Assembly: GCA_012845835.1 (NCBI GenBank)
Contig: JABAKD010000011.1
Location: 6,262,381 to 6,326,380, forward strand
Direction: 5' to 3'
Source of the DNA: Undaria pinnatifida
Taxonomy: Eukaryota > Sar > Phaeophyceae > Laminariales > Alariaceae
DNA: 64,000 nucleotides
Shown: piece after piece, positions 9,947-20,854 of the stretch
How the letters are laid out: each line of letters starts with the position of its first letter
Numbering within the stretch: position 1 is the stretch's first letter
Translations under genes and position numbers: made by a program
Notes under the pieces: generated by a model
The model's database searches: none
The model's input: only the letters and a program-made list of their open reading frames with translations
Told to the model about the DNA's origin: nothing

Positions 9947-11098
9947 ACGGCTCATTTTCATCCCATTATCATCTGGGATCTTTTTAGATACCACCCCGCC
10001 TGAGCTCTGGTACGCCTGCCGAACAACATAGAAACTAGTGTATATATATATATCACCCGGGGGTTTTCAAACAGTAGACGAGGGATATCATCTCCGATCC
10101 ACACAAAGAAGCTTCCGGTACCGCACAATATCGAGAACAACAAGCACCGGTACCACGTCCGATACTTTGAAGAAAGCACGAGCATCTGGCTAGCACCGCC
10201 GGCTTTCGAACGAGAGGCATTATCGGTACAATCGCCGACACGGGTATACGGTGCATGTATATACCTGGTTTAAAGACAACGCGAACATCAAAACCCTTTT
10301 GCTCAGGCTGTACATGTCAATGATACGGGTGTCGGTAGTCGTTTTGCTACCACCCCCGCGTTATCACCCTCCCTGGCTCTAGTGCTCAACTTATGTGCAA
10401 ACGTGGCGTATACTTCACTACTCGATGATACTGCCGCCTTGATGTCGCACACCTGACACCTGCCCGGAAGCGTCAAAACGTGTCAACTATCTTGAATTTG
10501 GATTTGCAGTACCACCCCCTTGCTATCACCCCCCTCTGCTGCCGGGATATAGGTGTGCCGCATGTACCAAACCTTTTTACTCATGGTACGGCTATCACCT
10601 CCCTCGTTATCACCCCCCTCCACGAGAAGCCAGCCCGCTGTATGATAAAACAAAGAAAAAACTCAAATGAAGTATGTCCCTTATCACCTGGGTTCGGGAA
10701 CCGTAGACACCACCGGACCCTAGGAAATCTACCCCCCCGGGTGATAAATAAATCAAAACACGAAATAATTATCACCCGGGGTGGCTTCGTGCGTCAAAAT
10801 GCAGGCAGTACAACAGTGAATACAATACTACCAAGGGCTGTAGCACTGCACACACACACAAGCAGTACTGCATACACATCGTGTACGATATGGGCGTGTG
10901 GTGCGTCAACTTTCCCACACCGCGTTTCTTTGCCAAGCCAGACAACGGGAGGCGAGGGGCAGGCTGATCTAGCAAGCGGGCTTACAAAGCTGTTGGCGGC
11001 AGCGCGCCGACCGCGCACACATACACACCCTCCTGGGTGGCCCGGGCGGATACGATACACTCCGCGACTCCGCGCAGGGGAAAAGTACAAAAAAATAT
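9947..11098. other. Non-coding stretch with scattered ATCACCC motifs and one hairpin
   Basis: TATCACCC, or its complement, recurs near 10050, 10350, 10510, 10590, 10605, 10685, 10740 and 10770. No exon is recognised. Confidence 0.4.
10731..10784. other. Inverted repeat hairpin
   Basis: ACCCCCCCGGGTGATAA is followed after about 20 bases by TTATCACCCGGGGTGG, giving a stem of about 14-16 bp. It may be an extreme case of the local ATCACCC motif or a decayed transposon end. Confidence 0.6.
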
Positions 11099-11346
11099 CA
11101 GGGCATTTTCTCACGGGTCATGGCCCGGCCCGCGGGTCGGGTGAGGAGGTTTTCAAAAATGTCGCGGGCTGAGTCGGGTCGGGTCAGGAGGTGTTCCAAA
11201 AATCATCGGTCGGGTCGGGTCTGGTCGGGTCGGGTCGGGTCCGGTCGGGTCGGGTCGGGTCAGGACATTTCAAGTACGACACGTCGGGCCGGGTCACGCT
11301 GACACGTTCCGACCCACGAGAAGTGATCCATCCGACCCGTGAAAAA
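11099..11346. mobile_element. MITE4 copy with (GGGTC)n expansion
   Basis: Left end CAGGGCATTTTCTCACGGGT and right end GACCCGTGAAAAAGCG are inverted. GGGTC pentamers are expanded at about 11170-11262. CAGGG termini suggest an hAT-type element. Confidence 0.65.
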
Positions 11347-11741
11347 GCGACAACTACATGCGACGACTACGTGAAAGTAGGATATCATATATAGCATAAA
11401 CATTTTCAATCTGCTCGAGGCTAGACAAAATAAGAAGGGTGGGGTATAGACTAACGCGTTCGATATACCTCTACTGCAAGAGCATACGGTCTACGTTGTA
11501 TTCTCGTCCTCGACCAAGTACCCGAACCCGAAAACAGATAAAAACAATATCGCGTAAAATTACATGAGTATGCGCAGGGGGCACAACGGCGTCTTCTATG
11601 TACGAGTAACACATTGCACACCAAATACGTTGGTATCTAAATAGAGTGTTGATTTTTTTCCCACCGCGCAAACGACGCTTGCTACGGCACGGTACAGATC
11701 AACCACCATAGTCGTTGTTTTCTCAGGCTACTCACCCGAGG

Positions 11742-11764
11742 AGCTCTCTCTCTCTCTCTCTCTC
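11742..11764. repeat. Simple repeat (TC)n
   Basis: TC dinucleotides immediately before an R1 5' module. Confidence 0.85.
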
Positions 11765-11890
11765 AATATATTATAAAAATTAAAATACACTCCAGCTGTG
11801 ACATCGAAAATTTTGTCGAAACTCATCTTTGCAAGCTGTGTTGATACTCCGATCGCGCGTATTACGGGTTGTGTGTCCTCATTAAGCTCT
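11765..11890 (+). repeat. R1 5' module, solo copy
   Basis: ATATATTATAAAAATTAAAA, CTCCAGCTGTGACATCGAAA and ATTACGGGTTGTGTGTCCTC match the family. It is truncated before GGTCGGCGACTC. Confidence 0.8.
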
Positions 11891-12239
11891 CTCTCTAGTC
11901 TATATATATATCCGATCTAACAGACTACGGTACTGTCGTATCATACCCCAAGTGCCACTGCTGCCAGGGGGCTGAGCCACTTGCGCGCGAGTGACTCTGT
12001 ACCTCTCACCGACGAGAGAACCACTTTATAAAAACGCCCTTTATTGTAGGCGATTTGCTTGGCGCGCAGCGCGTAGCTAACCATCCCACACTCCGGGGAT
12101 TTAGATATCGAAAAATTAAAACAGTCACGAAAAAAATACCTATTTGACCGCATGGAACTGGGGGGGGGGTCACTCTCGCGCGCGAGTGACCCCGAGCCCC
12201 CTGCAAAAAAAGCCTCCCCGAAATCTACCTCCCTACGTA
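11891..12239. other. No recognisable feature
   Basis: No exon or named repeat seen. Confidence 0.35.
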
Positions 12240-12545
12240 CCTTAGATTTGGTTCTCCCAAGAAGAAACTGTTTTTTTTTGGGGGGGAGGGAATGAATGTG
12301 CTATGTACGTATAACCATCCCATGGCCTAGGTATGCAACGTTTTCGTTTTTTGAATTTTCGAAACAATTTTTGAAATTTTAACCGACGATTTTGAAACAA
12401 TTTTTTTAAATTCACCGACGATTTCGAAACAATTTTTGAAATTCGCCGACGATTTCCGACTATTTTTTGGCCAAGGAGCCCCGTCATTCAGAAAACGCTT
12501 GAGCCAAAAGGTGCTGCTTTTATCGATCCTGCATTGTAATTCCAA
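12240..12545. mobile_element. MITE1 copy with internal triplication
   Basis: GGAGCCCCGTCATTCAG and GGCCTAGGTATGCAACG are MITE1 landmarks. The block CCGACGATTTTGAAACAATT is repeated about three times (12380-12450). Confidence 0.65.
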
Positions 12546-12605
12546 GTAGTTACTGGGTCTCCCAATTGATGTGCACGTTTTGGTGCAGTTTTTGTTCCAG
12601 AGGGT

Positions 12606-12781
12606 TGTGGGCTAAGAGAGGGTAGCATACAACACGAGATACGAGGCTATGTGGGCTAAGACAGGGTAGCATACAACACGAGATACGAGGCTATGTGGGC
12701 TAAGACAGGGTAGCATACAACACGAGATACGAGGCTATGAGGGCTAAGACAGGGTAGCATACAACACGAGATACGAGGCTA
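12606..12781 (+). repeat. Tandem repeat, 44-45 bp x 4
   Basis: GTGGGCTAAGACAGGGTAGC followed by ATACAACACGAGATACGAGG recurs four times with almost no divergence, so the array is recent. Confidence 0.95.
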
Positions 12782-12920
12782 CAATAAGAGAGATAATATT
12801 AGCACGTGCATGTACATGATGCGTACTCTCGAGAGTGGCCCCTGTGTACGAACTTCGGACGCTTGCTTCTTACATCTCGAAACACTGCGCAACTATCTAT
12901 CTTCGTGCACCTGATGAAGT

Positions 12921-13175
12921 CGTTCTACGGCAGCCCCCCCCCAACTATTTTTTAACGGAATCGCCGGTTTTGAAACCAGCTCCCGGCCGTATGTCCTGAA
13001 ATACGGTGTCCCTCGACACCCCGACGTCATCGTTCGATAGACCTTTTGCACGCTAAAAAATGTTTGAGAATGTTTTCTTCATAGCATCCTTCCTTCGTGT
13101 CTCGCAGCCATGAAACGTTCGTTAAACAAAATCGCAGGTTTTTGGGGGGGCTATCGTGGTAAGAATCAGTCGATG
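12921..13175. mobile_element. MITE2 copy
   Basis: Starts with TTCTACGGCAGCCCCCCCCC and ends with GGGGGGGCTATCGTGGTAAG. Shares AATCGCCGGTTTTGAAACCA with the family. Confidence 0.8.
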
Positions 13176-13678
13176 CTCCCACCAACAACGCACACCGACC
13201 GAATTCCGAACCCTGTTTTCTCGCCCCAATGTGAGCCGCGCAAAACACGCACGCACAAAAAAACAGCACCGGGCAGTAAATTAATAGTGACATAACACAA
13301 AAAAGCACAAGCTCCCACCGTTCTCAGCCTATGAATTGTTCTCCTTACTACATGCAACCATATATGTGCGTACGTGTCTTTTGGTTGGCAAATGGGTACT
13401 ACTGTTGTAGTTTCAATATGGCGAAACAAAGAACGGCATGCCTGCGGTACGATATATAGTAGTGTGAATGCTTTCGGTGTTGTCACTCTCCCCGGTCAAG
13501 TGTGCGTACTGTAATAAACTACACAACACGCAAACTATGTTTTTTTGGAATGTCAACCGTTAACACAAGCGCATACACCGCATACACCGCCGCTCCAACA
13601 TACAAAAATGCGCAAAAAAACATGATAACGCGCTTACCTTCCCAGGTTCAAAAGCAGAACCTGCGGCCTTTCTCTAGC
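13176..13678. other. Downstream region of the coiled-coil gene, no other feature
   Basis: On the minus strand this is the 3' flank of the 13679-14407 gene. I see no second exon. Confidence 0.3.
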
Positions 13679-14407
13679 TTATAACCTTTGCAGCGGTAGC
13701 GGGATCGATGCGTCGGCAGAAGGGGCGGTCATGCGCGGTCCTTTCGCGTTCGTCTTCGACTGCTCCTCCCCTTCGTCCTCCCCCTCCTGTCGCTGTTCCT
13801 GGCGCTGCAGCTGGCTTAGCTGCTGCGGCCCCTCCTCCTCCTCCTCCTCCTCCTCCTCCTCCTCCTCCTCATGCTGCTCTTTCTGGAGCTCATGCTCCCG
13901 CTGCTGGCGCAGCAACTTCTCCTCCTCTTGCTGCTGCTGCTGTTGCAGCAACTCCTGCTCCTCCTTCTCTCGCAGCAGCTGCCTCTTCTTCTGCTCTTCC
14001 TGCTCCCGCTGCTGCTGCTGATACAGCTTCTTCTTGGCTTTCTTCAACGATATCTTGGATGAGGACGTTAAAGACGCCGTAGTCTTCGTAATCTTCGCCG
14101 TCAACGCAGTGCTCGTCTTCGACATCATCTTAGACGTCAAGGACGTCGTCGTACCGATGGGCATGCTAGATCGCACCGGCATCCCGCCCCCGGCCCACCC
14201 GCAAGGCTTACACGGCAACCGCGCCATCGCCGTCAAGTACTTGCGCCAGGTCAGGTCAGACCAGCTGTCGGGCCTCGCCGGGAGAGGGCAGCTGCAAGAA
14301 ATCGGCAGCTGCGGCTGCTCGCGGGGGTCGTCGTTAAGCCTGTAGCTGTATCGACGAGGATCCTGGATAGGGAGGCTGCGCGAGGCATTTGCCGACACAC
14401 GTTGCAT
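13679..14407 (-). CDS. Hypothetical Gln/Glu-rich coiled-coil protein (242 aa)
   Basis: I do not recognise a family. The frame on the minus strand starts at the first in-frame ATG (14405-14407, protein start MQRVSANASRSL) and ends at TAA (13679-13681). Residues about 1-25 are Arg/Ser-rich with no acidic residue in the first 15 or so, which could act as an organelle-targeting presequence. Residues about 50-110 hold a WSDLTWRKYL segment and a CKPCGWAGGG stretch. About 110-210 form a strongly charged heptad-like region rich in Gln, Glu, Lys and Arg with an uninterrupted run of about 13 Glu, predicted coiled coil. The frame stays open upstream to 14877 without an ATG, reading Ser- and Gln-rich triplet repeats, so a longer spliced N-terminus is possible. 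The triplet repeats make chance openness a real risk. The complementary strand is also open here and is most likely the shadow. Confidence 0.45.
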   Translation of the reverse strand: MQRVSANASRSLPIQDPRRYSYRLNDDPREQPQLPISCSCPLPARPDSWSDLTWRKYLTAMARLPCKPCGWAGGGMPVRSSMPIGTTTSLTSKMMSKTSTALTAKITKTTASLTSSSKISLKKAKKKLYQQQQREQEEQKKRQLLREKEEQELLQQQQQQEEEKLLRQQREHELQKEQHEEEEEEEEEEEEEGPQQLSQLQRQEQRQEGEDEGEEQSKTNAKGPRMTAPSADASIPLPLQRL

Positions 14408-15060
14408 AATAAAAACAGCTTCTCCTATGTGACCGTGGGTCGTCCTTGGCTTTTCTTGCTGAGCTGAGCTGTTGCTGCTACTGCTGCTGCTGCTGGTGTG
14501 TTGTGTGTGTTGTATGCTGTGGAGACGGTGTGCTCTGGACGTGGTGTTGAAGAGCGTTGGTAGAGCTCTTTTTACTCCCGCAAGGAGGAGGGTAGTTGCT
14601 TGTCTCTGCGCTTGCTCTGGGTTGCTGCTACTACTGCTGTACGCACGTGTACTCCGGTCGTACGTATGCAGACTTTTGTTCAAACCTGGAATTGACGAGA
14701 GAAGAATAGAATGGCGTGGGTAGATATCTGGGTGAGCCGACTGCTGCTGCTGCTGCTGCTGTAGTAGTACCAGTGTGGGGTCGCTCTCTCTTCGTCGTCG
14801 TGGGTGCAATAAGCAAGATGGAGCGGCTCTTCGCTCGCGGTTGTTGTTGCCTGCTACGTCCTCTGGTGGAGACTCTCAAAGCCTGAAAAAAAGGGTAACT
14901 GAAAGGATCATACCAAGGATTTCGGGTGGCATCATCTCCTCGTGATGCTCATATTTATCATGACGTGGACTCGACTTACTCGGGGCATATAGTTTCAAGT
15001 GCCTTGCTGTCGTCCTCGTGAACGTCCAACCAATGGCTGACGGAGCGGGGCTATTGACGA
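14408..15060 (-). promoter_or_regulatory. 5' flank of the coiled-coil gene, with CTG/CAG triplets
   Basis: CTG/CAG runs at about 14475-14495 and 14742-14762. No TATA box could be placed with confidence. Confidence 0.25.
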
Positions 15061-15063
15061 AGT

Positions 15064-15150
15064 CGAAAGTGGCGGTTTCGGATGATACATGTTTCGGTTG
15101 GGAGGCGAAAATGGCGGTTTCGGATTAATAAAGTTCCGGTTCGGCTCGCA
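15064..15150 (+). repeat. Tandem duplication, ~43 bp x 2
   Basis: AATGGCGGTTTCGGATTAAT and AGTGGCGGTTTCGGATGATA begin two adjacent related units. Confidence 0.65.
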
Positions 15151-15990
15151 TTTTATTTTCGGGTGTGTTTACATCGACATCTCGGCACATGGTATAATAC
15201 GTCATTCATGATGTGTCGGTGACATCATACTATCATGTGTATCGTGAACATGTACATATACTATAGTTCTATACCACAACATGACACAGAGGTAAAGTGC
15301 CCTGGTGGGGTAGTCTAGTATATGGAGCAACGGAACTTGTGGCGGTTGTTGTGTGTACGTAGAGTAGTCTATTGAGGGAATTCAAGTTCAACTCCAACTT
15401 TCACGCGTGCATGCAGGTAAAATCTGGAATTTGCACGACGAGCTCGAATTCTGCAAGATGAGGAGGAGCAGTCAGAAAAGCAGCTGTTCGTTGTGTGTTG
15501 CATACCTCTGATAGTGTCAAAGAGAGTGCTCCGCGTAGGTAGTAGATGGATAGGCTGTATTGATAGATCTGATTTGAACTTGATGTCATAGTTTTGATGT
15601 GTGAAACCCGGTCGGTCACAGAGTTGTTATGTAATAAGTTATCACCATCATCATCTAAGATTCTGATCTCTATCTATGGTACCATATAGTCTAGTCTAGT
15701 CTAATATATTATGCGTCATTTTAAGTATGTGCGTCTCGTCCGTCGGGATGACATATGTGCGCACAAGGGGATGCTCCGAAAGCAGGCATCCTCCCATTGT
15801 CTCTGTTATTCCATAGAATATTTAATATGTCGTGGTTGTCTGCTTACACTCTGTGCTTTAAGCTGTTAGCCAACGACAACGGAGAGCCGAACGAACAAAG
15901 CATGTGATATCATCACTGGAACCCTGAGGAGACAGCTCTACCCAGCGTCGTCTACCCTTCCTGTTGTGTCTCCCCCCTCGGGGACGTTTA
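15151..15990. other. No recognisable feature
   Basis: Only short frames and microsatellite scraps (TCTAG near 15690). Confidence 0.4.
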
Positions 15991-15993
15991 ATT

Positions 15994-16004
15994 ACAACAC
16001 AACC

Positions 16005-16045
<41 letters not shown>

Positions 16046-16047
16046 CC

Positions 16048-16083
<36 letters not shown>

Positions 16084-16085
16084 GC
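15994..16085 (+). repeat. Simple repeat (CAA)n
   Basis: About 30 CAA units with one CCA interruption, ending in CAG units. Confidence 0.95.
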
Positions 16086-16212
16086 AGCAGCAGCAGTAGC
16101 ACGTTTGTTCCCAGTGTGACTTTAGTCCAATGGCTTTAGTCCTGACTCGTCATAGGATACGAGAGGTAGCACGTTTCGTCTGAAACTGTTTCTAAATAAA
16201 TATAACGGGGCG

Positions 16213-16335
16213 CTCCTTTTAACCCCTTTATAGAGCCCCGAAATCCCTCCACGCCTATGGACTACTAACTTCAAGAAAATTTGTCCCTCCCCAAAAAGGG
16301 TTTCCCCAGCTAGTAGTGAAGGCGTTGACCCTAAA
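16213..16335. mobile_element. MITE3-like copy, diverged
   Basis: AACCCCTTTATAGAGCCCCG, then a related inverted end TCCCCAAAAAGGGTTTCCCC, give the family shape. The right end has decayed. Confidence 0.5.
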
Positions 16336-16379
16336 TCGTCGGGAGTATTGGGTTCCTTGTTTTTTTCCATGATTCTATC

Positions 16380-16570
16380 GTTGTTGTATATGCCTTACTT
16401 GGACCTTCGTGGGAAGTTTCATCTCTCCGGCAGTGTATATTTTAGCAGTTTTTTTGTTCATGTCCTAATCGGTTTTTGGGTTAAGAAGGACATGTCTTAA
16501 CCTCCGAAAGTGAGGGGTAGTGTAGTATTAAGAAAAAAAATGGTGCACCCTCTCTGTCGTATAGCACGCA
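16380..16570. mobile_element. MITE1 copy, truncated
   Basis: AAATGGTGCACCCTCTCTGT and CGTATAGCACGCACGTC form the terminal inverted repeat of one end; the other end is missing. Confidence 0.55.
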
Positions 16571-17387
16571 CGTCTCCTGGGCGCCCGAGGGGGGTGCTGT
16601 CAGAGAGAGCTTCCAAAACATTTTAATCCTCACAAAAATCCCCCTGTGTCCTGCTTCTTGAAGCTACTTTTTCGGGTCGTATTTTTTTCGCCATCCTCCC
16701 TCGCCCCCTCCCTTAAACCACATGTATGTATGTGTACATGTTAAAAAAAAACAGGTTTAAAATTAGGCTCTCGATGTAGCTCATCGAGGTCCCATCTCTC
16801 TACCACACTCGACATTTTCTCGTCTATCTGGCTTCGAAAAATCGAAAATTCGGCTCTGTAGCTCCGCTGCCGATGACGCATCCATTCAAGCCTTGACCCG
16901 GGTCCTGCATAATATATAATCATATTATTAATTCAGCTCTGGGTCGCGGCATCGAGTCGTGCAGAACAAGCGTCGCTGGGACCCGCGTGCAGGGCAACCC
17001 CTCTGCGAGCTACATAATACGCAATCTCGGCTACGAGTTACGAAGCAGATCTCCCTCGAAATATCTTTTCTCAATTTATATTTCATCTTTGTTTTGACAC
17101 TGTTTTTTTTGTTGTTGCGATTCGCGGTTACAAAATCGCATTGAAAAAACAGTTATTCTTTGTGCACCTACCTAAATGATATTAACAAAATACAACAAGA
17201 AGAAGAAGAGTCTTCTCAATAACCCCGCCGCCAACGACGAAAAAATTGCCCCCCCCCCCCGGTGTCACTTAAATTCCAACATACTCTTGTAAAACCCTGC
17301 GTGCTCGATTGATACGTGGTTTGGCGCACAAAGCGAGGGTGCATGTGTGCGCGTGCGTTTCTAGACTTGAACACTATGAAGTTCAAC
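16571..17387. other. No recognisable feature
   Basis: AT-rich with homopolymer tracts. Nothing assignable. Confidence 0.35.
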
Positions 17388-17396
17388 AGCTACAAA

Positions 17397-17637
17397 TACG
17401 TTTTTTTTTTTTTTCTTTTTTATCCTTCGGCGGATGGGGAAAAATAAAGCTTTAGCTCACCACACTTGCACGTATTTTCATACGCGTCGTCACGAGGATC
17501 TAAAAAAAAAAAAAAAAAAAGTCGTGTGTCGATTTAACTCAGCTGCTTTCGCAGCCCAACGCTAGCTGGCGCACCCTTCGGGTCCCATTGTAGGTATAGC
17601 GTAAGCTGTCCCTATCAGTGGTCTTCGTTACAACCCC
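17397..17637 (-). mobile_element. SINE-B, poly(A)-tailed retroposon, copy 1
   Basis: A ~240-bp sequence whose minus strand ends in an A-run (T-run at 17401-17421). It is flanked by the direct repeat AGCTACAAA (17388-17396 and 17638-17646), a target-site duplication. The copy at 54246-54445 has a different, exact 9-bp duplication. A second A/T run (about 17502-17520) sits inside this copy. I could not match the 5' part to a tRNA or 5S head, so the source RNA is unknown. Confidence 0.8.
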
Positions 17638-17859
17638 AGCTACAAACAGTGTATCTATAACACGAGGCGGTGACGTTCTGGTGGAGGCCGCTCGTACCCG
17701 CGAGTGTGCAAGGTGCGAGAGTTTCGTCGTCGACAGCTGTTGGACTTCGTGTGCGCGGGGGGGGGGGGGGGGCTCGAGACGGACACATAGGTCCTTCCTG
17801 TGTTGGTTCGAGAGACGGAAAGTAACTGCTCTTCGTAACCGCGTCGTCGTCAGGGATGG

Positions 17860-18035
17860 AATACCAAGGACAACGTTGCTCGGCGAAAGGCAGGGCGGAC
17901 GGGGGGGGCGGGGAGCGAGGGGGATGGGGGGGGGGGGGGGGGGGGAGGGAGAACGGGGGGCGGTGCTTTCACTTTATTTGGTTGTCTTAGTCATTTGATC
18001 ATTGACCACCCATCCCTTTCGAGACGGAGCTACGT
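17860..18035 (-). repeat. G-run tract with inverted R6-like end
   Basis: Long G-runs (about 17900-17945) are followed by GTCATTTGATCATTGACCAC and CCTTTCGAGACGGAG, the complement of the 2.9-kb R6 unit. Confidence 0.5.
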
Positions 18036-18232
18036 TCCTCTACTCCTACTAGAGACACCTCCAACATTTGGGCGCTTAGTACGTTTCTTCCATATATGTA
18101 TATGTTGCATAAAATAACTACTGTGTGTTTGGTTGTATTATCTCCTTCCTCTTCTTGGCCGTCTGTGTCCTCCATCTATCTCCCAGGATAGCGATCGTTT
18201 TCTCGCTACTACTGTCTATTTAATGTACCTTA

Positions 18233-18515
18233 GACGCGTGCTACGATACAGAGGTGCACCACTTTTTTTTCTGAGGTTTCCTCAACTTGGGAGGTTAAGA
18301 CCTCTCTTGTATCCAAAAACTGCTTTGGGGAGAAAAATGAAACTGCTACAACCCCGGATGAAAAATCCCACGGCCTCTCTCTAGGTACACGGCGAGAGTC
18401 CTTCAAAAACAACGGCCAATATTTCCGACGATTTTGGGGTTAAAGCGAGCCTCGTCGTAGTTCAGAAACCATTTCTTCAGAGGAAAAGTGACACCTCGAA
18501 AATATTGTGGCACGC
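18233..18515. mobile_element. MITE1 reference copy A
   Basis: Left end GACGCGTGCTACGATACAGA and right end TATTGTGGCACGCGCCC are inverted repeats of about 25 bp. No coding capacity. Landmarks used for the family: GAGGTTTCCTCAACTTGGGA, CTACAACCCCGGATGAAAAA, TTTCCGACGATTTTGG. Confidence 0.85.
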
Positions 18516-18647
18516 GCCCTTGTTTCTCCATGTCCCATCCATCGGTCTATTTTCCTCTCTCCTCTTCCCCTTCTATACACCGTTTTTCCCGTTCACATCC
18601 TTGGAAGGAGGGGAGAGAGGTAGAACATACACCAGTAAACCTGCAAT

Positions 18648-18972
18648 AGACGCATGCTACGAGATAGTAGGGGTGTACCTTTTATTGGCGAAAATGGTTT
18701 CTGAATGACGGGAGCTCTTTTAACCCAACAGTCGTCGGAAAACAAAAAAATAATAGGCCATTTAATTTTTTTGCACGATTTTTAGTGTACCTCGGCCATA
18801 TGGGATTTTTCATCCAAACGGTACATATATATATGTGTGTATAGAAGTTTTTTCTTTTGGTCTCTCGGAACCAGTTTTTGGGAGGAGCGAGAGTTACTTA
18901 AGCTCCCAAATTGAGGAAAAATCCCAGAAAAAAGGTGGCGCACACCCTCTATCGTTGCACGCGTCATTGGCA
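18648..18972. mobile_element. MITE1 reference copy B, inverted relative to copy A
   Basis: Left AGACGCATGCTACGAGATAG and right TCTATCGTTGCACGCGTCAT. Copies A and B face each other with about 130 bp between them. Confidence 0.85.
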
Positions 18973-19089
18973 GGTACACTTGTATCTCGAGCTTCGAACT
19001 ACAGGTGTGATAATGTGTGTCGCACGCATTTCCGGCTCTGCCTGTAACTGCCATGGAAGGACCAGCGGTTTTCCCAGGACTTTGGGTCC

Positions 19090-20580
19090 TCGCTGCGCTT
19101 GCAGAGGCAACCCCCCCGCCCCCCCCCCCCCGCGCGCGCGCCACGGACACGAGGACATTCGCGCTGTGCTTGCGGAGGAAGGGTCATTTGCGCGCCGGCG
19201 CTTAAACCGTTCGTCGCCAAATGTTACGGCGAGAGATATCTGCCCCCATGTTTTTCCAGATGCATTCAGGAGAAAGACGCAAGATCGACTGCCCTCTAGT
19301 GGGGGTACAACAAGGGCATGCTACGGGGCCGGCGTTTTTCTGCGCGCCGCTCCTGCCGGGGTGCCGAAGCGGATCCGAGCGAAGTTCGAGCGGAGCTCGA
19401 GCCGAGAGGTGTGGAGGCATTCGCCTACCTAGATGACACCAGCATCGGGGGAATGATGGAAATCACAACCCCGACCCTCTGGAAATCACACCCGACACAC
19501 GAGCTGCCCAATATCGGCATTGAAATAATTACACCAACCCGACAAAAACGGTTGCCTTGCCTCTGAAGGGTCAGGTACCTGCGACGCCGGAACAAAAATA
19601 GCATTTCTTGAATGTATTAGCGTCCGCACCTCGCCGCGAACGGGTACTGTAAAGGTGGCTGGGGAGCCCGTTCTGGCGCTGATGAATACGCGAGAGAGAG
19701 CGCAAACAGCGGAGATAGTTCAGAACACGGGGGAGCTGGAGCAACTCGCGCGGATGCTGCCGCGCATTGCCAGACATACGCTAATCAGCCAGCCTGATCG
19801 CCACCCCGGCTCTATGTTGCAACGGACCGCCTATTATATAGAACTCGTGATGGACTCAGAATTGTCCAGGGCTGCTCGCATACCGAAAGGCAGACAGCAA
19901 GGCCAAGTATGGATGCTTGATAAACTGTTTTTGATTGATTCCCCGGGGCAGGAGCAGTCGTTCTTCGAGGATGGGGTGCCCGACAAACCAGTTACCCTTG
20001 TACAGCCCTACCAACAGGCGCAAGCGAGCCTGTCCACGGGGGGCCGTGGAGGGCTTGGGCTGTCGTCGACTGAAGCCCGGAGGATGTCAGAGCATCCGTT
20101 GAAGGCTTGATGGTGACGGCTCCGGAGGTACTTGCTGATCTGACCGGTTCAATAGGGGACAATGTCCGAAGGTAGCCGCCCGATTCAGACCTCGTTCGGC
20201 GCACTTGGAACAGCGTCAGGGGACCTCCGCGATGATGTGCACGGGGCTCCAGAGGAAGCCATGGCGAGCATCGAAGTGCCGGAAATCTCCTGGGACACCG
20301 AGCTTTTAGAGCAGTAGAGAGCAAGATGCCTCAGCGCAATCAGTTAGTTGCGCAAGTGTTGCCGGCACACTCGACGCAGAAACTACCCACAGCTCCAGCC
20401 ACAAGCGCAGCAAAGACTGGCGAAGCTGGTAAACCCCAGGTTCGCTGATGAGAGGTACACGTCGCTTCGCTGGACCAGCTCCCCGCGACGACACCCCAGC
20501 GAAACACGGGCGACCCACAAGGAGTAGAGGAGACGAGAGGTTTGGGCAAGGCCCGGCAACGAAGTCACTCAGGACTAGGG
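19090..20580 (+). pseudogene. Decayed non-LTR retrotransposon, reverse transcriptase part
   Basis: Remains of a LINE-type reverse transcriptase. The translated signature AFAYLDD (codons 19426-19437 for YLDD) is the catalytic core of an RT palm, and a conserved GVQQG..TGPAFF-type segment lies about 30 codons upstream in another frame. After a break near 19566 the match continues at 19655-20110 (AYYIELVMDSELS, QQAQASLSTGG, LGLSSTEARRM) and then in further frames to about 20330. At least four frame changes and several stops make it non-functional. A MITE2 cuts it at about 20590. The endonuclease part and the 3' tail were not identified. Confidence 0.75.
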
Positions 20581-20589
20581 TCTACTGAG

Positions 20590-20852
20590 GTTGTTCTACG
20601 GTAACACCCCCCCAACTATATTACTTAACAAAATCGCCGGGGTTTCCAAACCAACTTCCGGTCATATCTCCTGAGAAATACGGTGTCTTTGAAACCCCAG
20701 AGACGTTATCGTTCGATTGACCTTTTGCACACAAAAAAAATATGCGGAGACTCGACCTTTTGTTAATAACATCCTTCCTCGTGTCGAGCAGCCACGGAAC
20801 GTTCGCAAAAGAAAGTCGCTGGCTTTGAGGGGGGCTATCGTAGAATCAGGCA
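20590..20852. mobile_element. MITE2 copy inserted into the retrotransposon relic
   Basis: TTCTACGGTAACACCCCCCC and GGGGGGCTATCGTAGAATCA are inverted ends. Retrotransposon-derived sequence is present on both sides, so this MITE arrived after the retroelement. Confidence 0.85.
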
Positions 20853-20854
20853 CT

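Noticed and set aside
12606-12781. CRISPR-like array
   Set aside because: The four units abut without unique spacers and the genome is eukaryotic: a plain tandem repeat.
13708-14082. Plus-strand Ala/Pro- or Ser-rich frames over the coiled-coil gene
   Set aside because: They are complements of the Gln/Glu triplet-rich minus-strand frame; the minus-strand product has a more protein-like N-terminal part.
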